NCBI GenBank assembly: GCA_030263805.2
Contig: CP136011.1
Span: 62,001 to 126,000 of the forward strand
Origin: Pseudomonas sp. FeN3W
GTDB taxonomy: Bacteria; Pseudomonadota; Gammaproteobacteria; Pseudomonadales; Pseudomonadaceae
DNA: 64,000 nt
Reading direction: 5' to 3'
In this document: piece after piece, positions 34,974 to 44,367 of the stretch
How positions within the stretch are numbered: position 1 is the stretch's first letter
Layout of the letters: the number at the start of each line of letters is the position of its first letter
Program-made: the position numbers and the translations under genes
Notes under the pieces: generated by a model
What the model saw: the letters and a program-made list of their open reading frames with translations, nothing else
Told to the model about the DNA's origin: nothing
The model's database searches: none

Positions 34974-35816
34974 ATGAATATAAATAAACTGTCGGGCATT
35001 ATTAATCCTAAATCTGATCAAGATGCCCCAGGCCAACACATCTATGAACAACTTGAGCGCTTGTCTCAACAACCTAGAGAGACATTTATTGACGGTTTGA
35101 GTGTATTGCTTTTAGAGAATGATGACTGGCATATTGAATATGCAATTAATACTTGCGATCATGCGATATCTGATTCATTGATGAATGATCAAACAGTTAA
35201 GTTTTTGCTTGATAACAATGTCAGGCCTTATCTGAGTAACATGACGAAGTGCGACCTCTCACCAGAGACCATCAGATTAGTACTTCATGCACACCCTGAG
35301 TCAATCCAACATCTACCTGGCCATTTAATTACTTACGAGATGGCCGCCACAGTTGTAAAGTCTGACCCTTCTTTGTATCAAAGCCTCCCAGCACGTTACA
35401 GAACACCTGAAATAGCAAAGTTTATTTACCCAAGCCCTGGCAATTACTACAATCTCCCACCGGAAATTACTGAGCATATTTTTGAGCTTTGGTTATCGGG
35501 TGATTTTGTTTTCAAAGAGTATGCGGGTGCGGGTAATACAAGGAGTATCGGAAAACCAAACTGTGCAGATGACATTTTTGCTCTTTATAGAAACGCCTTC
35601 GACAGTGATCGAATGAACAATCAATTAGAAGTCATGACCACGATGACACCATTTTTACTGGCAAAATTCGATGCAGCTGAGTGCTGGAATGCTGCGAGAA
35701 ATGAAACCGAGCAAAGGCTTGTGATTATGGCGTTCGGAAAAGAACACCTGATTACCCATGCTGCTGTCGATAACAGACGTAAACGCGACTGGATCGGTGA
35801 TGGACTTGGCCTTTAG
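34974..35816 (+). CDS. Tail-motif protein with DUF4116-like helical repeats, 280 aa (ends GDGLGL)
   Basis: Residues about 95-170 carry helical repeats with the pattern of alternating L-P and T-x-E-x-A (HLPGHLITYEMAATVVKSDP and SLPARYRTPEIAKFIYPSP), reminiscent of DUF4116-type repeats. The end RKRDWIGDGLGL is a form of the shared tail. ATG 34974 follows AAGAGAAA; an upstream in-frame ATG is possible. Single gene, divergent from the small 66-aa gene. Confidence 0.8.
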   Translation: MNINKLSGIINPKSDQDAPGQHIYEQLERLSQQPRETFIDGLSVLLLENDDWHIEYAINTCDHAISDSLMNDQTVKFLLDNNVRPYLSNMTKCDLSPETIRLVLHAHPESIQHLPGHLITYEMAATVVKSDPSLYQSLPARYRTPEIAKFIYPSPGNYYNLPPEITEHIFELWLSGDFVFKEYAGAGNTRSIGKPNCADDIFALYRNAFDSDRMNNQLEVMTTMTPFLLAKFDAAECWNAARNETEQRLVIMAFGKEHLITHAAVDNRRKRDWIGDGLGL

Positions 35817-35924
35817 TAAGGTCATGCATACAGGAAGCGAGCACTGGAGAGCCAGCCAGGCGCCCGATGGGCCCGGTGGACGAGTCGTGAACTTCATGCC
35901 TTGCCTTGATTTATATCGCATCTA

Positions 35925-35952
35925 TTGACAGTAAAATGAAAATGGATATACT
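35925..35952 (+). promoter_or_regulatory. Promoter of the stomatin/NfeD pair
   Basis: TTGACA (35925-35930), 16 bp, TATACT (35947-35952), 28 bp before ATG 35980. Confidence 0.88.
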
Positions 35953-35979
35953 GCCCGCAAACCAAATCGGGAGTATTGT

Positions 35980-36888
35980 ATGAGCATGTTGATTATTGGA
36001 AGCGCAATTGCGGGTCTCGCCCTGGCAGTCGTCATGATGGGCGTTAAGGTCGTTCCTCAGGGTTATTGCTGGACGGTTGAGCGCTTTGGTCGATATACGC
36101 AAACGCTAAAGCCAGGTTTGAGCTTCATCATCCCTGTGATTGAAGGCATTGGACGCAAAATCTCGATCATGGAGAGTGTCATGCAGATCGACCCTCAGGA
36201 GTGCATTTCTGCGGACAACGTAATGGTGAAAATCGATGCGGTGTGCTTTTTTCAGGTTGAACTGCCCGAGCGAGCGGCTTATTCAGTCGACAATCTCCAG
36301 GTAGCGATCAGAAACTTGGTAATGACCAACATCAGAAGCGCTCTAGGCAGCATGGAGCTTGACCAGATCCTGAGCTCACGAGAAACCATCAATAGCCAGT
36401 TGATGAGCAGCATCAAGCCGGCAGTTGAATCGTGGGGCGTGCGCATGCTTCGTGTAGAAATCGCCGACGTGACGCCCCCGGTTGACCTGGTGGAAGCCAT
36501 GGCCAGCCAAATGAAGGCAGAGCGCGTTAAGCGAGCCCACATTCTTGAGGCCGAAGGCCGCAGCCGCGCGGAAGTGCTGACTGCCGAAGGCGAAAAGGCA
36601 TCAGCGATTCTTCGTGCCGAAGGCGAAAAACAAGCAGCCTGCTTGCAGGCTGAGGCGCGTGAGCGCGCAGCAGAGGCCGAAGCTAAAGCAACCGAGGTTG
36701 TTTCAAAGGCTATCAGCGATGGAGACATCAATGCGGTCAACTACTTTGTAGCGCAGCGCTATATTGATGCCTTGGGTAAGGTCGCATCCTCAGATAACAG
36801 CAAGCTGATCATGATGCCGCTTGAGGCGACTCAGGTTACCGGCGCGATTGCGGGCATCAGCGAACTTTTGAAAGCGGGTAAGGCGTAA
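35980..36888 (+). CDS. SPFH/stomatin-like membrane protein (QmcA-like)
   Basis: One N-terminal membrane helix (residues about 3-22), then an SPFH domain beginning VVPQGYCWTVERFGRYTQTL, and a long Ala/Glu-rich coiled coil (residues about 175-235, repeats of AEGEKA). The C-terminal residues are hydrophobic. This is the YbbK/QmcA architecture: an inner-membrane scaffold that oligomerises and organises proteases or lipid domains. It is paired with an NfeD gene ten bases downstream, the usual partner. Confidence 0.94.
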   Translation: MSMLIIGSAIAGLALAVVMMGVKVVPQGYCWTVERFGRYTQTLKPGLSFIIPVIEGIGRKISIMESVMQIDPQECISADNVMVKIDAVCFFQVELPERAAYSVDNLQVAIRNLVMTNIRSALGSMELDQILSSRETINSQLMSSIKPAVESWGVRMLRVEIADVTPPVDLVEAMASQMKAERVKRAHILEAEGRSRAEVLTAEGEKASAILRAEGEKQAACLQAEARERAAEAEAKATEVVSKAISDGDINAVNYFVAQRYIDALGKVASSDNSKLIMMPLEATQVTGAIAGISELLKAGKA

Positions 36889-36898
36889 GGAGCCATCA

Positions 36899-37333
36899 AT
36901 GGGCGGTGAAATGAATTACGTCACGGTTTGGCTTTGCATTGGCGCTTTTCTCGTCATGCTTGAAATGATGGCATTGTCCGGGATACTTCTGATGCTTGGC
37001 ATTGGTTTCCTGGCTACCGCATTCATAAGTTGGCTAGTGAGCCCAGGCGTTGAGGTACAGATCGTAATCCTGGCTGCATCACTGATTCTAACCTATGCGA
37101 TTTGGGCTAAATTCTGGAGGCGAGTAAGCGCCACAAAAACAGATGATGAGATATCGCATGACAAGGAGCTAATTGGCAAACGGTTTCATCTCTACACAGC
37201 CATAGAGGGAGGGGATGGAGAGGTCAAAATACAGGATGCTCTCTATAGTGTTTACGGTGAGGACATGATGGCTGGGGAGCTTGTAAAAATCCTCCGAAAG
37301 GAAGGAATGGGTTATCGTGTTGAAAGGGCATAA
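36899..37333 (+). CDS. NfeD-like membrane protein
   Basis: 144 aa: two or three membrane helices in the first 80 residues, then an OB-fold-like C-terminal domain (ELIGKRFHLYTAIEGGDGEVKI and ensuing residues). AAGGAG precedes ATG 36899. Short NfeD proteins (YbbJ type) are encoded next to QmcA-like SPFH proteins and interact with them at the inner membrane. The operon ends at a strong terminator. Confidence 0.9.
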   Translation: MGGEMNYVTVWLCIGAFLVMLEMMALSGILLMLGIGFLATAFISWLVSPGVEVQIVILAASLILTYAIWAKFWRRVSATKTDDEISHDKELIGKRFHLYTAIEGGDGEVKIQDALYSVYGEDMMAGELVKILRKEGMGYRVERA

Positions 37334-37363
37334 GTCAGAGACTTATAAGTGATTTGTACCACT

Positions 37364-37391
37364 AAAACCCGGCCATGTGCCGGGTTTTCTA
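37364..37391 (+). terminator. Intrinsic terminator after the NfeD gene
   Basis: AAAACCCGG pairs with CCGGGTTTT across a short loop, followed by CTATTTTAT. Confidence 0.92.
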
Positions 37392-37495
37392 TTTTATAAA
37401 ATTGACAAATGCGGGCATTCAAGAAATGGGTTAGAATAAATCTTTCATTTAAACTAATTCAGCTCGCAGGCCAAAATCTTCTACAGGTATCCAGC

Positions 37496-38239
37496 ATGCT
37501 TAAAAAATTCATAATATTAGCCTTTCCAATGCTTTTTATCGCACAGATGACGCAAGCTGAGAATACAATCCGAATTTATGCTCCAATAGCCAAGCAGGCC
37601 GGAAAATGGATTGCAAGCGAGCCACTCGTGAGCGATTGGATAAGAGCTGAAGAACCACTCTACTGTGCTCAGGGTGTGCCATCGAGTGATCAATATGATG
37701 AAGGGGTTCTGTTTGAACAGACAACATCCTGCGAATTTGAACTACAAAGAACAGTGACGCCTCAACAAACAAACACACTAACACATGAAGTTAGAGTCGC
37801 AGGGGAAGCGTCTATTGAAAAAATGTTAACCACCGAAAATGTAAAAAGATCTGCAACGGGAACATATACCGGCGTAAACATTAGCCTGAGGATTGGTAGT
37901 TACTATAAATCTGGTCGTACATATTGGGGATTTATGACGCCTGATTTTAGGAGTCTTTATTCAATATTCGTAACAGCAGAAGGCGTCCCAAGCGAAAATC
38001 TTTATAGAGGTAATGAAATTAAAGGGATTTACTTCGCCAATGATGGAACAAATGCTTTTGTAGTTGCTTACAAAGCTGACGAAAATAAAATAACACCAAT
38101 AGTGGTTGTTGATGGTCAACAATGCACCCTGAAGGCTGCATATTTCAATGATGTGAATCACCATGGTTTTCATTACACCGGCTGTGGGGCAAGTCTGCGT
38201 GACAGAGCTGGGACAGAAATTCAGGTAAAGTTGAAATAA
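37496..38239 (+). CDS. Secreted protein, mature start ENTIRIYAPI, 247 aa
   Basis: Signal peptide MLKKFIILAFPMLFIAQMTQA, cleaved before ENTIRIYAPI. Another secreted protein in the window (42780) has ENIIRTSAPV at the same place. The mature part is beta-rich with four Cys that could form two disulfides. ATG 37496 has AGGT upstream; a longer frame from 37409 lacks a plausible signal sequence start. No family is recognised; a pilus-associated or surface protein is possible. Confidence 0.78.
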   Translation: MLKKFIILAFPMLFIAQMTQAENTIRIYAPIAKQAGKWIASEPLVSDWIRAEEPLYCAQGVPSSDQYDEGVLFEQTTSCEFELQRTVTPQQTNTLTHEVRVAGEASIEKMLTTENVKRSATGTYTGVNISLRIGSYYKSGRTYWGFMTPDFRSLYSIFVTAEGVPSENLYRGNEIKGIYFANDGTNAFVVAYKADENKITPIVVVDGQQCTLKAAYFNDVNHHGFHYTGCGASLRDRAGTEIQVKLK

Positions 38240-38314
38240 TCAACAGAAGATAGAGATCAATGATCTTTATCAGTGCTGCTCGATCATGCGATACTGAAAA
38301 AAAGAGGGCGAGGC

Positions 38315-40111
38315 ATGCTGAACACCATTCAACAAACGATGTTAGAAATTATACGAACTGGCGATAAAGCTCTGATTTCAGCGTATTTCACGCACTTATT
38401 TCCTTTGCTTCCGGCAGACAACAAATTCAATTTTTACGAATATGATTATCAGGACATATTGATATCAGATGATACTGAGATTAAGGAGCAGGCTGAGCTT
38501 ATAGTAAGTATCGTAGGGTTTAACGAGAAATCTTCAAAAACATACATAAGTAGGTTTCTTGGGTGTAGGGATTCAGACAGGAAGGAGCGATATAAATTTG
38601 TCGAATCGGCACTGCACGAATTAGGCAAGCATACAAAGACAATATTTACGACTGCCTGCCTCGTAGGTGATGCCGATACTGCCGAAAAAATAAAATCGAT
38701 ACATGGAGATCTTACAATAAGCGTAACCTCCGTAAGCGGCGCGATAATGGTAGACGGTGAGACATATTATGGCTTCAGCGAAAGAATGGTCAATTCCGAT
38801 GCTGAATCAATCAGGCGAAGCATAGAATTACTAGAAAATGCGGGGGCTGGCGCCATTCTTTTTCTTGACTTCAAGGGGAACGAGAACCCTTCTGATAGCC
38901 GATTTTTCAATGATCAACGATCAAGATTCATCTACTACCAGCCAGATAAACTTGAGCCTCAGAGTATCCCTGTATTCAACGGAGGAAGAATAAGGAATGC
39001 AGATCTCTTGCATGCCTTGAGTGAAAAACAACACTCAAATCGACTTGAAAAAGCGTATAAGCGAGCACCATGCTGGGTTAATGAATCCGATATCGGCTGT
39101 CTTGCGACCGCCAGGTATTATCGGCCTGTGCAATATTTTTCAACTGTGGGCGGGGCTAAAATCGACTACAAAGATTTAAATCCAAGCCACTTAGAAAAAC
39201 CAAATACTCCAGATATAAAAAGATGTGTTATGTCTATTGTGGAGGATCTGCAATATAAATGCGACGAGCCATTAAGCGCTGACAATATGCGGCTGCATGC
39301 AATGATGGATGATCTAACATTGTCTGGATTTGGGCACGACAAAGGCTATGTATTATGTGTCGCTGACGTGGATGAGCTTTTGCTGTACAGCTCAGGCCAA
39401 ATGAATCAAAGTACGCTTGATAAGCTGCGCAGTTACGCAGAAAACTTAGCATGCCATGAATATCTGAGCGCTATATATTCAGACAATTATGTTGAACTCG
39501 GAATTGATGAGAACAACATTATCCGATTCCTAGATCTTATAAGTTCTACTCCCAAACTTTTGGCTGAGTTCAGGGATAAAATTGGTGAAGAACCGCTAAT
39601 GAATATATGCAGCAGAAACAGGAATTCATCAACTTTCTTAAATGCCATCCATAAACAATTTGGTTACAACAATAAGCATTTTGAAATCAGGATCCAAAAT
39701 GCAAAGTTCCTCGATGATCTTTACCAAAATGGTTTTAGATTTGAGGATGGATCATCAAGACTCCCACGAGTAATTGATCCTCAACATAGTGTGCACATTG
39801 ATTTTCAAATAGGCCTCTTCTCGGCGACCAAGCTATGTGAAATGGGCTTATGGCCAGGCGAAGCACACACCAGGCCTGAATCGATTGAGTCAGCCCTCAA
39901 ATCAGCAGTCAAGCTCTCCGCCAATACCAATGCATATTATAGGGGATACTTAAAGGCGGCTGGCGTAGAGGAGGTGTCAAAGGCATGCAAAACAGCACCT
40001 CAATGGACGCTTCTGCTTAACCTATTCGAGGAACACGAAATAGAGAGAGTAAGAGCCATGATCCCGAAAAAACTGATGCAACTACAAATTTCGAGTGATT
40101 TCGGGCTTTGA
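38315..40111 (+). CDS. Tail-motif helical family protein, 598 aa (ends SDFGL)
   Basis: The longest member of the set. No known domain is visible; the first 220 residues are alpha/beta (LENAGAGAILFLDFKGNEN) and the rest mostly helical. The end KLMQLQISSDFGL shares SSDFGL with the 386-aa gene. ATG 38315 (MLNTIQQTM) is preferred over an upstream TTG. It ends at a terminator shared with the convergent chemoreceptor gene. Confidence 0.82.
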   Translation: MLNTIQQTMLEIIRTGDKALISAYFTHLFPLLPADNKFNFYEYDYQDILISDDTEIKEQAELIVSIVGFNEKSSKTYISRFLGCRDSDRKERYKFVESALHELGKHTKTIFTTACLVGDADTAEKIKSIHGDLTISVTSVSGAIMVDGETYYGFSERMVNSDAESIRRSIELLENAGAGAILFLDFKGNENPSDSRFFNDQRSRFIYYQPDKLEPQSIPVFNGGRIRNADLLHALSEKQHSNRLEKAYKRAPCWVNESDIGCLATARYYRPVQYFSTVGGAKIDYKDLNPSHLEKPNTPDIKRCVMSIVEDLQYKCDEPLSADNMRLHAMMDDLTLSGFGHDKGYVLCVADVDELLLYSSGQMNQSTLDKLRSYAENLACHEYLSAIYSDNYVELGIDENNIIRFLDLISSTPKLLAEFRDKIGEEPLMNICSRNRNSSTFLNAIHKQFGYNNKHFEIRIQNAKFLDDLYQNGFRFEDGSSRLPRVIDPQHSVHIDFQIGLFSATKLCEMGLWPGEAHTRPESIESALKSAVKLSANTNAYYRGYLKAAGVEEVSKACKTAPQWTLLLNLFEEHEIERVRAMIPKKLMQLQISSDFGL

Positions 40112-40117
40112 TACATT

Positions 40118-40146
40118 GATACCCTCCGATGAGGGTATCTTGTTTG
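40118..40146. terminator. Bidirectional terminator between converging genes
   Basis: GATACCCTC-CGAT-GAGGGTATC then TTGTTTG; it lies between the 598-aa gene and the chemoreceptor gene. Confidence 0.88.
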
Positions 40147-40149
40147 TGA

Positions 40150-41772
40150 TCAAACCTTGAATGATGAAATAAGCGCAGACAATGAGCTGGCCAGGCTTGA
40201 AAGTTCTTCGCTTGAGGCACTCGTCTGGTTTGCTCCGGTTGCGCTCTGAGCTGATAGATCTCTGATATTCACGAGGTTGCGATCAACTTCGCGAGCAACC
40301 TGAGCCTGTTCTTCAGAGGCGCTTGCAATAACCAGGTTACGCTCTGTTATTTCCGACATCGACTGAGTGATTGCATCGAGCGCAGCTCCGGCTGATCGAG
40401 CAACCTCCAGGGTTGCATTTGCCCTGTCCGATGACTTCTCCATCGAAGATACCGCATGGTCTGATTGGTCTTTCACATGCGAGACTATCTGTTCGATTTC
40501 CTTGGTTGAATCCTGTGTCCGCCTAGCCAGGGCCCTGACCTCATCGGCAACCACAGCAAACCCCCTTCCAGCGTCACCAGCCCGAGCCGCCTCAATGGCC
40601 GCGTTAAGCGCCAGCAGGTTGGTCTGATCAGCAATTGCCCTGATTACATCGAGCACCTTGGTAATGTCTGCCGTACTCTGCGCAAGCGCCTGCACCTGCA
40701 CAGAGGTCACACCAACGTCTTCTGCAAGCTGGCCTATCGAATCAACCGTTCTAATAACCTGCTCACGACCGTTCTTGGCTGTTTGATCCGATTGTTGTGA
40801 GGACTGTGCTGTAGAGACTGCATTTTGAGCAACCTCATCAACCGCCGCCGTCATTTCATTCACAGCCGTTGCGGCTTGTTCAATCTCTGCATTTTGAGCG
40901 ATCAAGCCACGGGTTGCATCGTCTGTAACGGCATGCAGCTGCTTAGCGGCACTAGCCAACTGAGCGGATGAACTGGAAATCTCATGAATTGTTTTTCGAA
41001 AATTGTCTTGCATCGTTCTGATCGATTGAAGCAACAAAGCTGGCTCATCCCTTCCTGTAATGATGACCTCGTGCGTCAGGTCTCCTTTGGCCATGTGATT
41101 CGCTGCAACCACGGCCTCACCAAGAGGCAGCACAACACTTCTGGTAAAAAACGTTGCGAGAATTGCCGTGATTACAACCGCCAGCACAATCGCGATAATC
41201 ACTCCACGTACCGCATCTGTGCGCGATTGTGCTGCATCATCAGATGCATGATCAGAACCGGTTCGGTAAACCGACACCATGGCGGCTATGGCTTGGTTCA
41301 GCTGTGTTCCGTAATCATTCACAACCCCGTTTATCCCTTCAATGGCAGTAGACATATCACCATCATTGGCCGCTTGAGCAATCTTTGCCTGCTCCTGGAA
41401 GTAGAGGCGTTTTGCTTCGACCAGTTCAGTATAAACCTTGCGCTGATCATCTCCATTAACGTGACTTGAAAAGTCAGAAAGCCTTTTCTCAACATCCGCA
41501 ACTGCTTGATTCAGGGCTTGGCTGTTTTGATTGAACACCTGGTCATCCTTGAGCAACGGCATGCGCAACGTCAGTACACGCACCCTCAGAAGAGACTGGT
41601 TGAGCGCAGCGAGATCCTCCAGTGAAGGAACCCAATTTTGATCGATGTCGTCGGCAAGATCGCCCATGTGATTGATCTTTACCAGAGAATAGATCCCGAG
41701 CATGACAACAATCATGGCCATCAGGCCAAAGCTTATGGCCGAGCGCAGAGCAAGCTTAAGATTTCTCAACAT
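40150..41772 (-). CDS. Methyl-accepting chemotaxis protein
   Basis: 540 aa. Membrane helix 1 at about 12-32, a four-helix-bundle sensor domain (33-190), membrane helix 2 at about 191-211, HAMP (212-264), then the cytoplasmic hairpin with the highly conserved tip IADQTNLLALNAAIEAARAG. It ends SALISSFKV and has no CheR-docking pentapeptide. It should signal to host CheA/CheW; no che genes are present, so it would plug into the host's chemotaxis system. The sequence is close to Pseudomonas-type receptors. The ligand is unknown. Confidence 0.95.
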   Translation of the reverse strand: MLRNLKLALRSAISFGLMAMIVVMLGIYSLVKINHMGDLADDIDQNWVPSLEDLAALNQSLLRVRVLTLRMPLLKDDQVFNQNSQALNQAVADVEKRLSDFSSHVNGDDQRKVYTELVEAKRLYFQEQAKIAQAANDGDMSTAIEGINGVVNDYGTQLNQAIAAMVSVYRTGSDHASDDAAQSRTDAVRGVIIAIVLAVVITAILATFFTRSVVLPLGEAVVAANHMAKGDLTHEVIITGRDEPALLLQSIRTMQDNFRKTIHEISSSSAQLASAAKQLHAVTDDATRGLIAQNAEIEQAATAVNEMTAAVDEVAQNAVSTAQSSQQSDQTAKNGREQVIRTVDSIGQLAEDVGVTSVQVQALAQSTADITKVLDVIRAIADQTNLLALNAAIEAARAGDAGRGFAVVADEVRALARRTQDSTKEIEQIVSHVKDQSDHAVSSMEKSSDRANATLEVARSAGAALDAITQSMSEITERNLVIASASEEQAQVAREVDRNLVNIRDLSAQSATGANQTSASSEELSSLASSLSALISSFKV

Positions 41773-41826
41773 CGTGTTTCCTCGCCAATTTTTTTCGGCA
41801 GCCTGAGGATTAGGGGGAGGGACGGC

Positions 41827-41855
41827 ATGATAGACAGAAAAATGACCCCTGTCAA
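41827..41855 (-). promoter_or_regulatory. Promoter of the chemoreceptor gene
   Basis: Minus strand TTGACA (41855-41850), 17 bp, TATCAT (41832-41827). Confidence 0.85.
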
Positions 41856-41944
41856 TATATGCTTTTCGAATGATATACTGGATAAATTAACGTGAAACTC
41901 GCCGAATTACCGCAAATTTTCTCGAATAAACTAAAGAGGTAAAG

Positions 41945-42616
41945 ATGATCACCCTTTCAAAAAAAATTAGCCTATATAAAACTACTGCGGATGCTGAACT
42001 CGCACGACTTGGTATTCCCGCCAACAGTATGGATGTTGCTATTGTGCTTGATGCATCTAAATCGATGTATGCTGACTACAAGGAGGGGAGGGTACAGGAT
42101 CTGCTTGAAAAGATATTCGGTTTGAGCATGTCCTTAGATAAGGACGCCAACCTTGACGTATTTCTGTTCGGTAACGAGAGCGCTCAACTCACTTCCATCA
42201 ATAAGGATACACTTGAAGGTTATGTCGAGAGAGAGATCATCGGCACGCATAAAATCAATCAGGCCACCAATTACGCTAAAGCTATTGAGTGTGTGAATAA
42301 CGCCTATTTTGGACGCAAAGATGCAACCTTTGTGATCTTCATCACCGATGGCGATGCTACTGATAAGGCGCATACCACGGCCTGGATCCATCAGGTATGC
42401 CGCAATCCGTACTATTTTCAGTTTGTGGGTATTGGCAACGAGCGCTTCAGCTTTCTTGAAAAACTCGATGATTTGCCAGATAGGGCGGTAGATAACTGCG
42501 GCTTCGTGAGAGCCGTCGATGTATTTCGCATGAGTGAATCAGCGCTCTTCCAGGACATACTGTCAGATCTGCCTACTTGGTTGGAAGAGGCTAAACGGAG
42601 GAAGTGGCTTGCTTGA
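41945..42616 (+). CDS. von Willebrand A (TerF-like) protein
   Basis: 223 aa with a vWA fold and a metal-ion-dependent adhesion site: DASKS (Asp36, Ser38, Ser40), a Thr in NQATNYAKAI and TDGD near residue 138. The whole protein resembles the vWA domain of tellurite-resistance TerF proteins. It is soluble with AGAGGTAAAG before the ATG. No other ter genes are in the window, so a stand-alone role is likely. Function remains open. Confidence 0.85.
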   Translation: MITLSKKISLYKTTADAELARLGIPANSMDVAIVLDASKSMYADYKEGRVQDLLEKIFGLSMSLDKDANLDVFLFGNESAQLTSINKDTLEGYVEREIIGTHKINQATNYAKAIECVNNAYFGRKDATFVIFITDGDATDKAHTTAWIHQVCRNPYYFQFVGIGNERFSFLEKLDDLPDRAVDNCGFVRAVDVFRMSESALFQDILSDLPTWLEEAKRRKWLA

Positions 42617-42648
42617 TTTTTTAGGGCGAGTTAACATCAAAGCAAATG

Positions 42649-42682
42649 GAGTTTAATATGCATTATAATGCATATTAAACTC
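42649..42682. repeat. 34-bp perfect palindrome
   Basis: A perfect 17+17 inverted repeat with no spacer, centred at 42665/42666, core AATATGCATTATAATGCATA. It lies in the 163-bp gap between the vWA and secreted DUF1566-like genes. A second, similar palindrome is centred 41 bp away. Confidence 0.9.
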
Positions 42683-42692
42683 TGTAAACTGA

Positions 42693-42720
42693 CTCAATAT
42701 GCATTATAATGCGTATTGAG
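42693..42720. repeat. 28-bp near-perfect palindrome, sister of the 34-bp one
   Basis: CTCAATATGCATTA pairs with TAATGCGTATTGAG with one mismatch. It shares the core AATATGCATTATAATGC with the 34-bp palindrome; centres are 41 bp (about four helical turns) apart. Together they look like paired operator sites upstream of the gene at 42780. Confidence 0.85.
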
Positions 42721-42779
42721 GCTCTGTTTTAGTTAGATTAGATTAATAAAACTTATAAAAATAATAAAGGCTCCTCATC

Positions 42780-43283
42780 ATGCATATGTTACGCACCCTT
42801 AGCCTGTTGCCACTGGCTTTCATCTGCTCAATATCAAGCGCTGAAAATATAATTAGAACCTCCGCGCCCGTTATGCTTTACACACATCCAAAACCAGAAG
42901 CGCCTCCGTGTTTGGAGAAAAGCGCGGTTGAGATTGGCACCGTTTCAGACAGGTTTTGCGGATTCGATGGAGAAAATCTCGTCCTTGCAAATAATAGAAA
43001 GCTTTATAAGTCTACAGATGAAAAAACCTCCGTATGGGATGTTGCAAGATATTCCTGCTCGGGAATTTACCGATTGCCAACACCAACTGAACTGTGGAGC
43101 TTGATTAAACAAACACCAAGATCGGCATCAGGTGTAAACGCAAACTATTACTGGAGCTCACAGACCTATTATAACTACTGGGGGGAGTATATAATCAAAA
43201 TTGTAGGTGACGCAAACAATACTATCGATGGAGTTGGTAGTAAGCCGATTTATGCGAGGCAGGTCAGGTGTATCGTAAGATAG
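42780..43283 (+). CDS. Secreted DUF1566-like protein, 167 aa
   Basis: Signal peptide to about SSA, then mature start ENIIRTSAPV, shared with the secreted protein at 37496. The C-terminal half has the DUF1566/Lcl_C pattern: YRLPTPTELWSLI followed by YYWSSQTYY and a last Cys. The four or five Cys may form disulfides. An AAAGG lies before ATG 42780. The gene follows two tandem palindromes that probably control it. It may be a surface or pilus-tip protein; that is inference. Confidence 0.82.
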   Translation: MHMLRTLSLLPLAFICSISSAENIIRTSAPVMLYTHPKPEAPPCLEKSAVEIGTVSDRFCGFDGENLVLANNRKLYKSTDEKTSVWDVARYSCSGIYRLPTPTELWSLIKQTPRSASGVNANYYWSSQTYYNYWGEYIIKIVGDANNTIDGVGSKPIYARQVRCIVR

Positions 43284-43285
43284 TC

Positions 43286-44239
43286 TTAAATATTAAGATC
43301 CCGATCCAGGAACCTGTATTTGTCGCCTGGAGTTCCCCACCCAAGACGCGCCATCTCGCGAAGGGGTAAAAAATCGTGTTTTATGATCGTATTGACTGTT
43401 TCTTTATCAATCTGTTTTAGCGCCTCTTGATAATTTGGATCATTAATCGCTTTATATAAGCACAACATCGAGACGCGGTGCTCAATCGTTTCGATACTTG
43501 AGTTAATTGATTTGAAAGATTCATTTGCAGAATCAAAATTGAAAGCCTCAATTAGCTGCTCTATGGTGATAAGCTTAAAGCACTGATTCTCTAAGCGCTT
43601 TGCGAATCCAACCTTGCATAACCAATGAGCGACAATCGTTTTTAAGTCAAAAACTCTCAGATTTAGTTCAAGGATCTCCCTCATATCTTGAATACTGAGC
43701 TCGTCGCGCGTGCGTTTGATATTTTGCCGATCCGGGTCAATCCATAGCAGTAAAGCTGGCCACGCTGCCTCTCCAAGGGTAGCAGCAATATGAAAAAGAA
43801 ACTGGTCTAACCCTAATTTTTGGATTTCCCGCTCGATACATAGCGTGACGCGCGGGTGATCAACAAACGTTGTGTATAGCGGCTCATAAGCACATTTTGC
43901 AATCGATGAAAAGCTTTCGTGTATCCTTTCGATTCGATCAAGAATATCTGGGTGCGATCCCGCCTCTGAATAGATATCGATGTAAAAATTGAGAATTCGC
44001 TGTTGCCAATAGGGGCTTAATTTAGGGAAATCATTTCCAAGCCTGGTTAAAATGCAATCGCTATATAGTGCAAGCTTAGCTTCCACCCATGGCTCGGTCG
44101 TCTTGCCGACAATGCTAGGTAACAACCCGGCCTCAGTAAAAACCTTTCCGGCATGGTCAAGGTCTAGATGAGTGTCCCAGGTTGAAAAGAACGTGCATTC
44201 ATCTATTACACAATTCAAGAGATCTACAGCGCTGTCCAT
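43286..44239 (-). CDS. Tail-motif helical family protein, 317 aa (ends DRDLNI)
   Basis: All-helical, acidic protein without known domain. It ends PGDKYRFLDRDLNI, a slightly divergent version of the shared tail. ATG 44239 follows GAGGTGTAA. The gene lies between two unrelated rightward genes. Sequence outside the tail shows no obvious match to the other members by eye. Confidence 0.78.
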   Translation of the reverse strand: MDSAVDLLNCVIDECTFFSTWDTHLDLDHAGKVFTEAGLLPSIVGKTTEPWVEAKLALYSDCILTRLGNDFPKLSPYWQQRILNFYIDIYSEAGSHPDILDRIERIHESFSSIAKCAYEPLYTTFVDHPRVTLCIEREIQKLGLDQFLFHIAATLGEAAWPALLLWIDPDRQNIKRTRDELSIQDMREILELNLRVFDLKTIVAHWLCKVGFAKRLENQCFKLITIEQLIEAFNFDSANESFKSINSSIETIEHRVSMLCLYKAINDPNYQEALKQIDKETVNTIIKHDFLPLREMARLGWGTPGDKYRFLDRDLNI

Positions 44240-44367
44240 TTACACCTCTACGCTTAAGGAAGCATCTTACCATGATGAGGTGGGCGCCACCAAGTGCGGT
44301 GTCAATAGGTGACTTTCAAGTAAATGATTGCTATACTCCCAGCCATCTATGAGAAGAGAGCTTAGCC

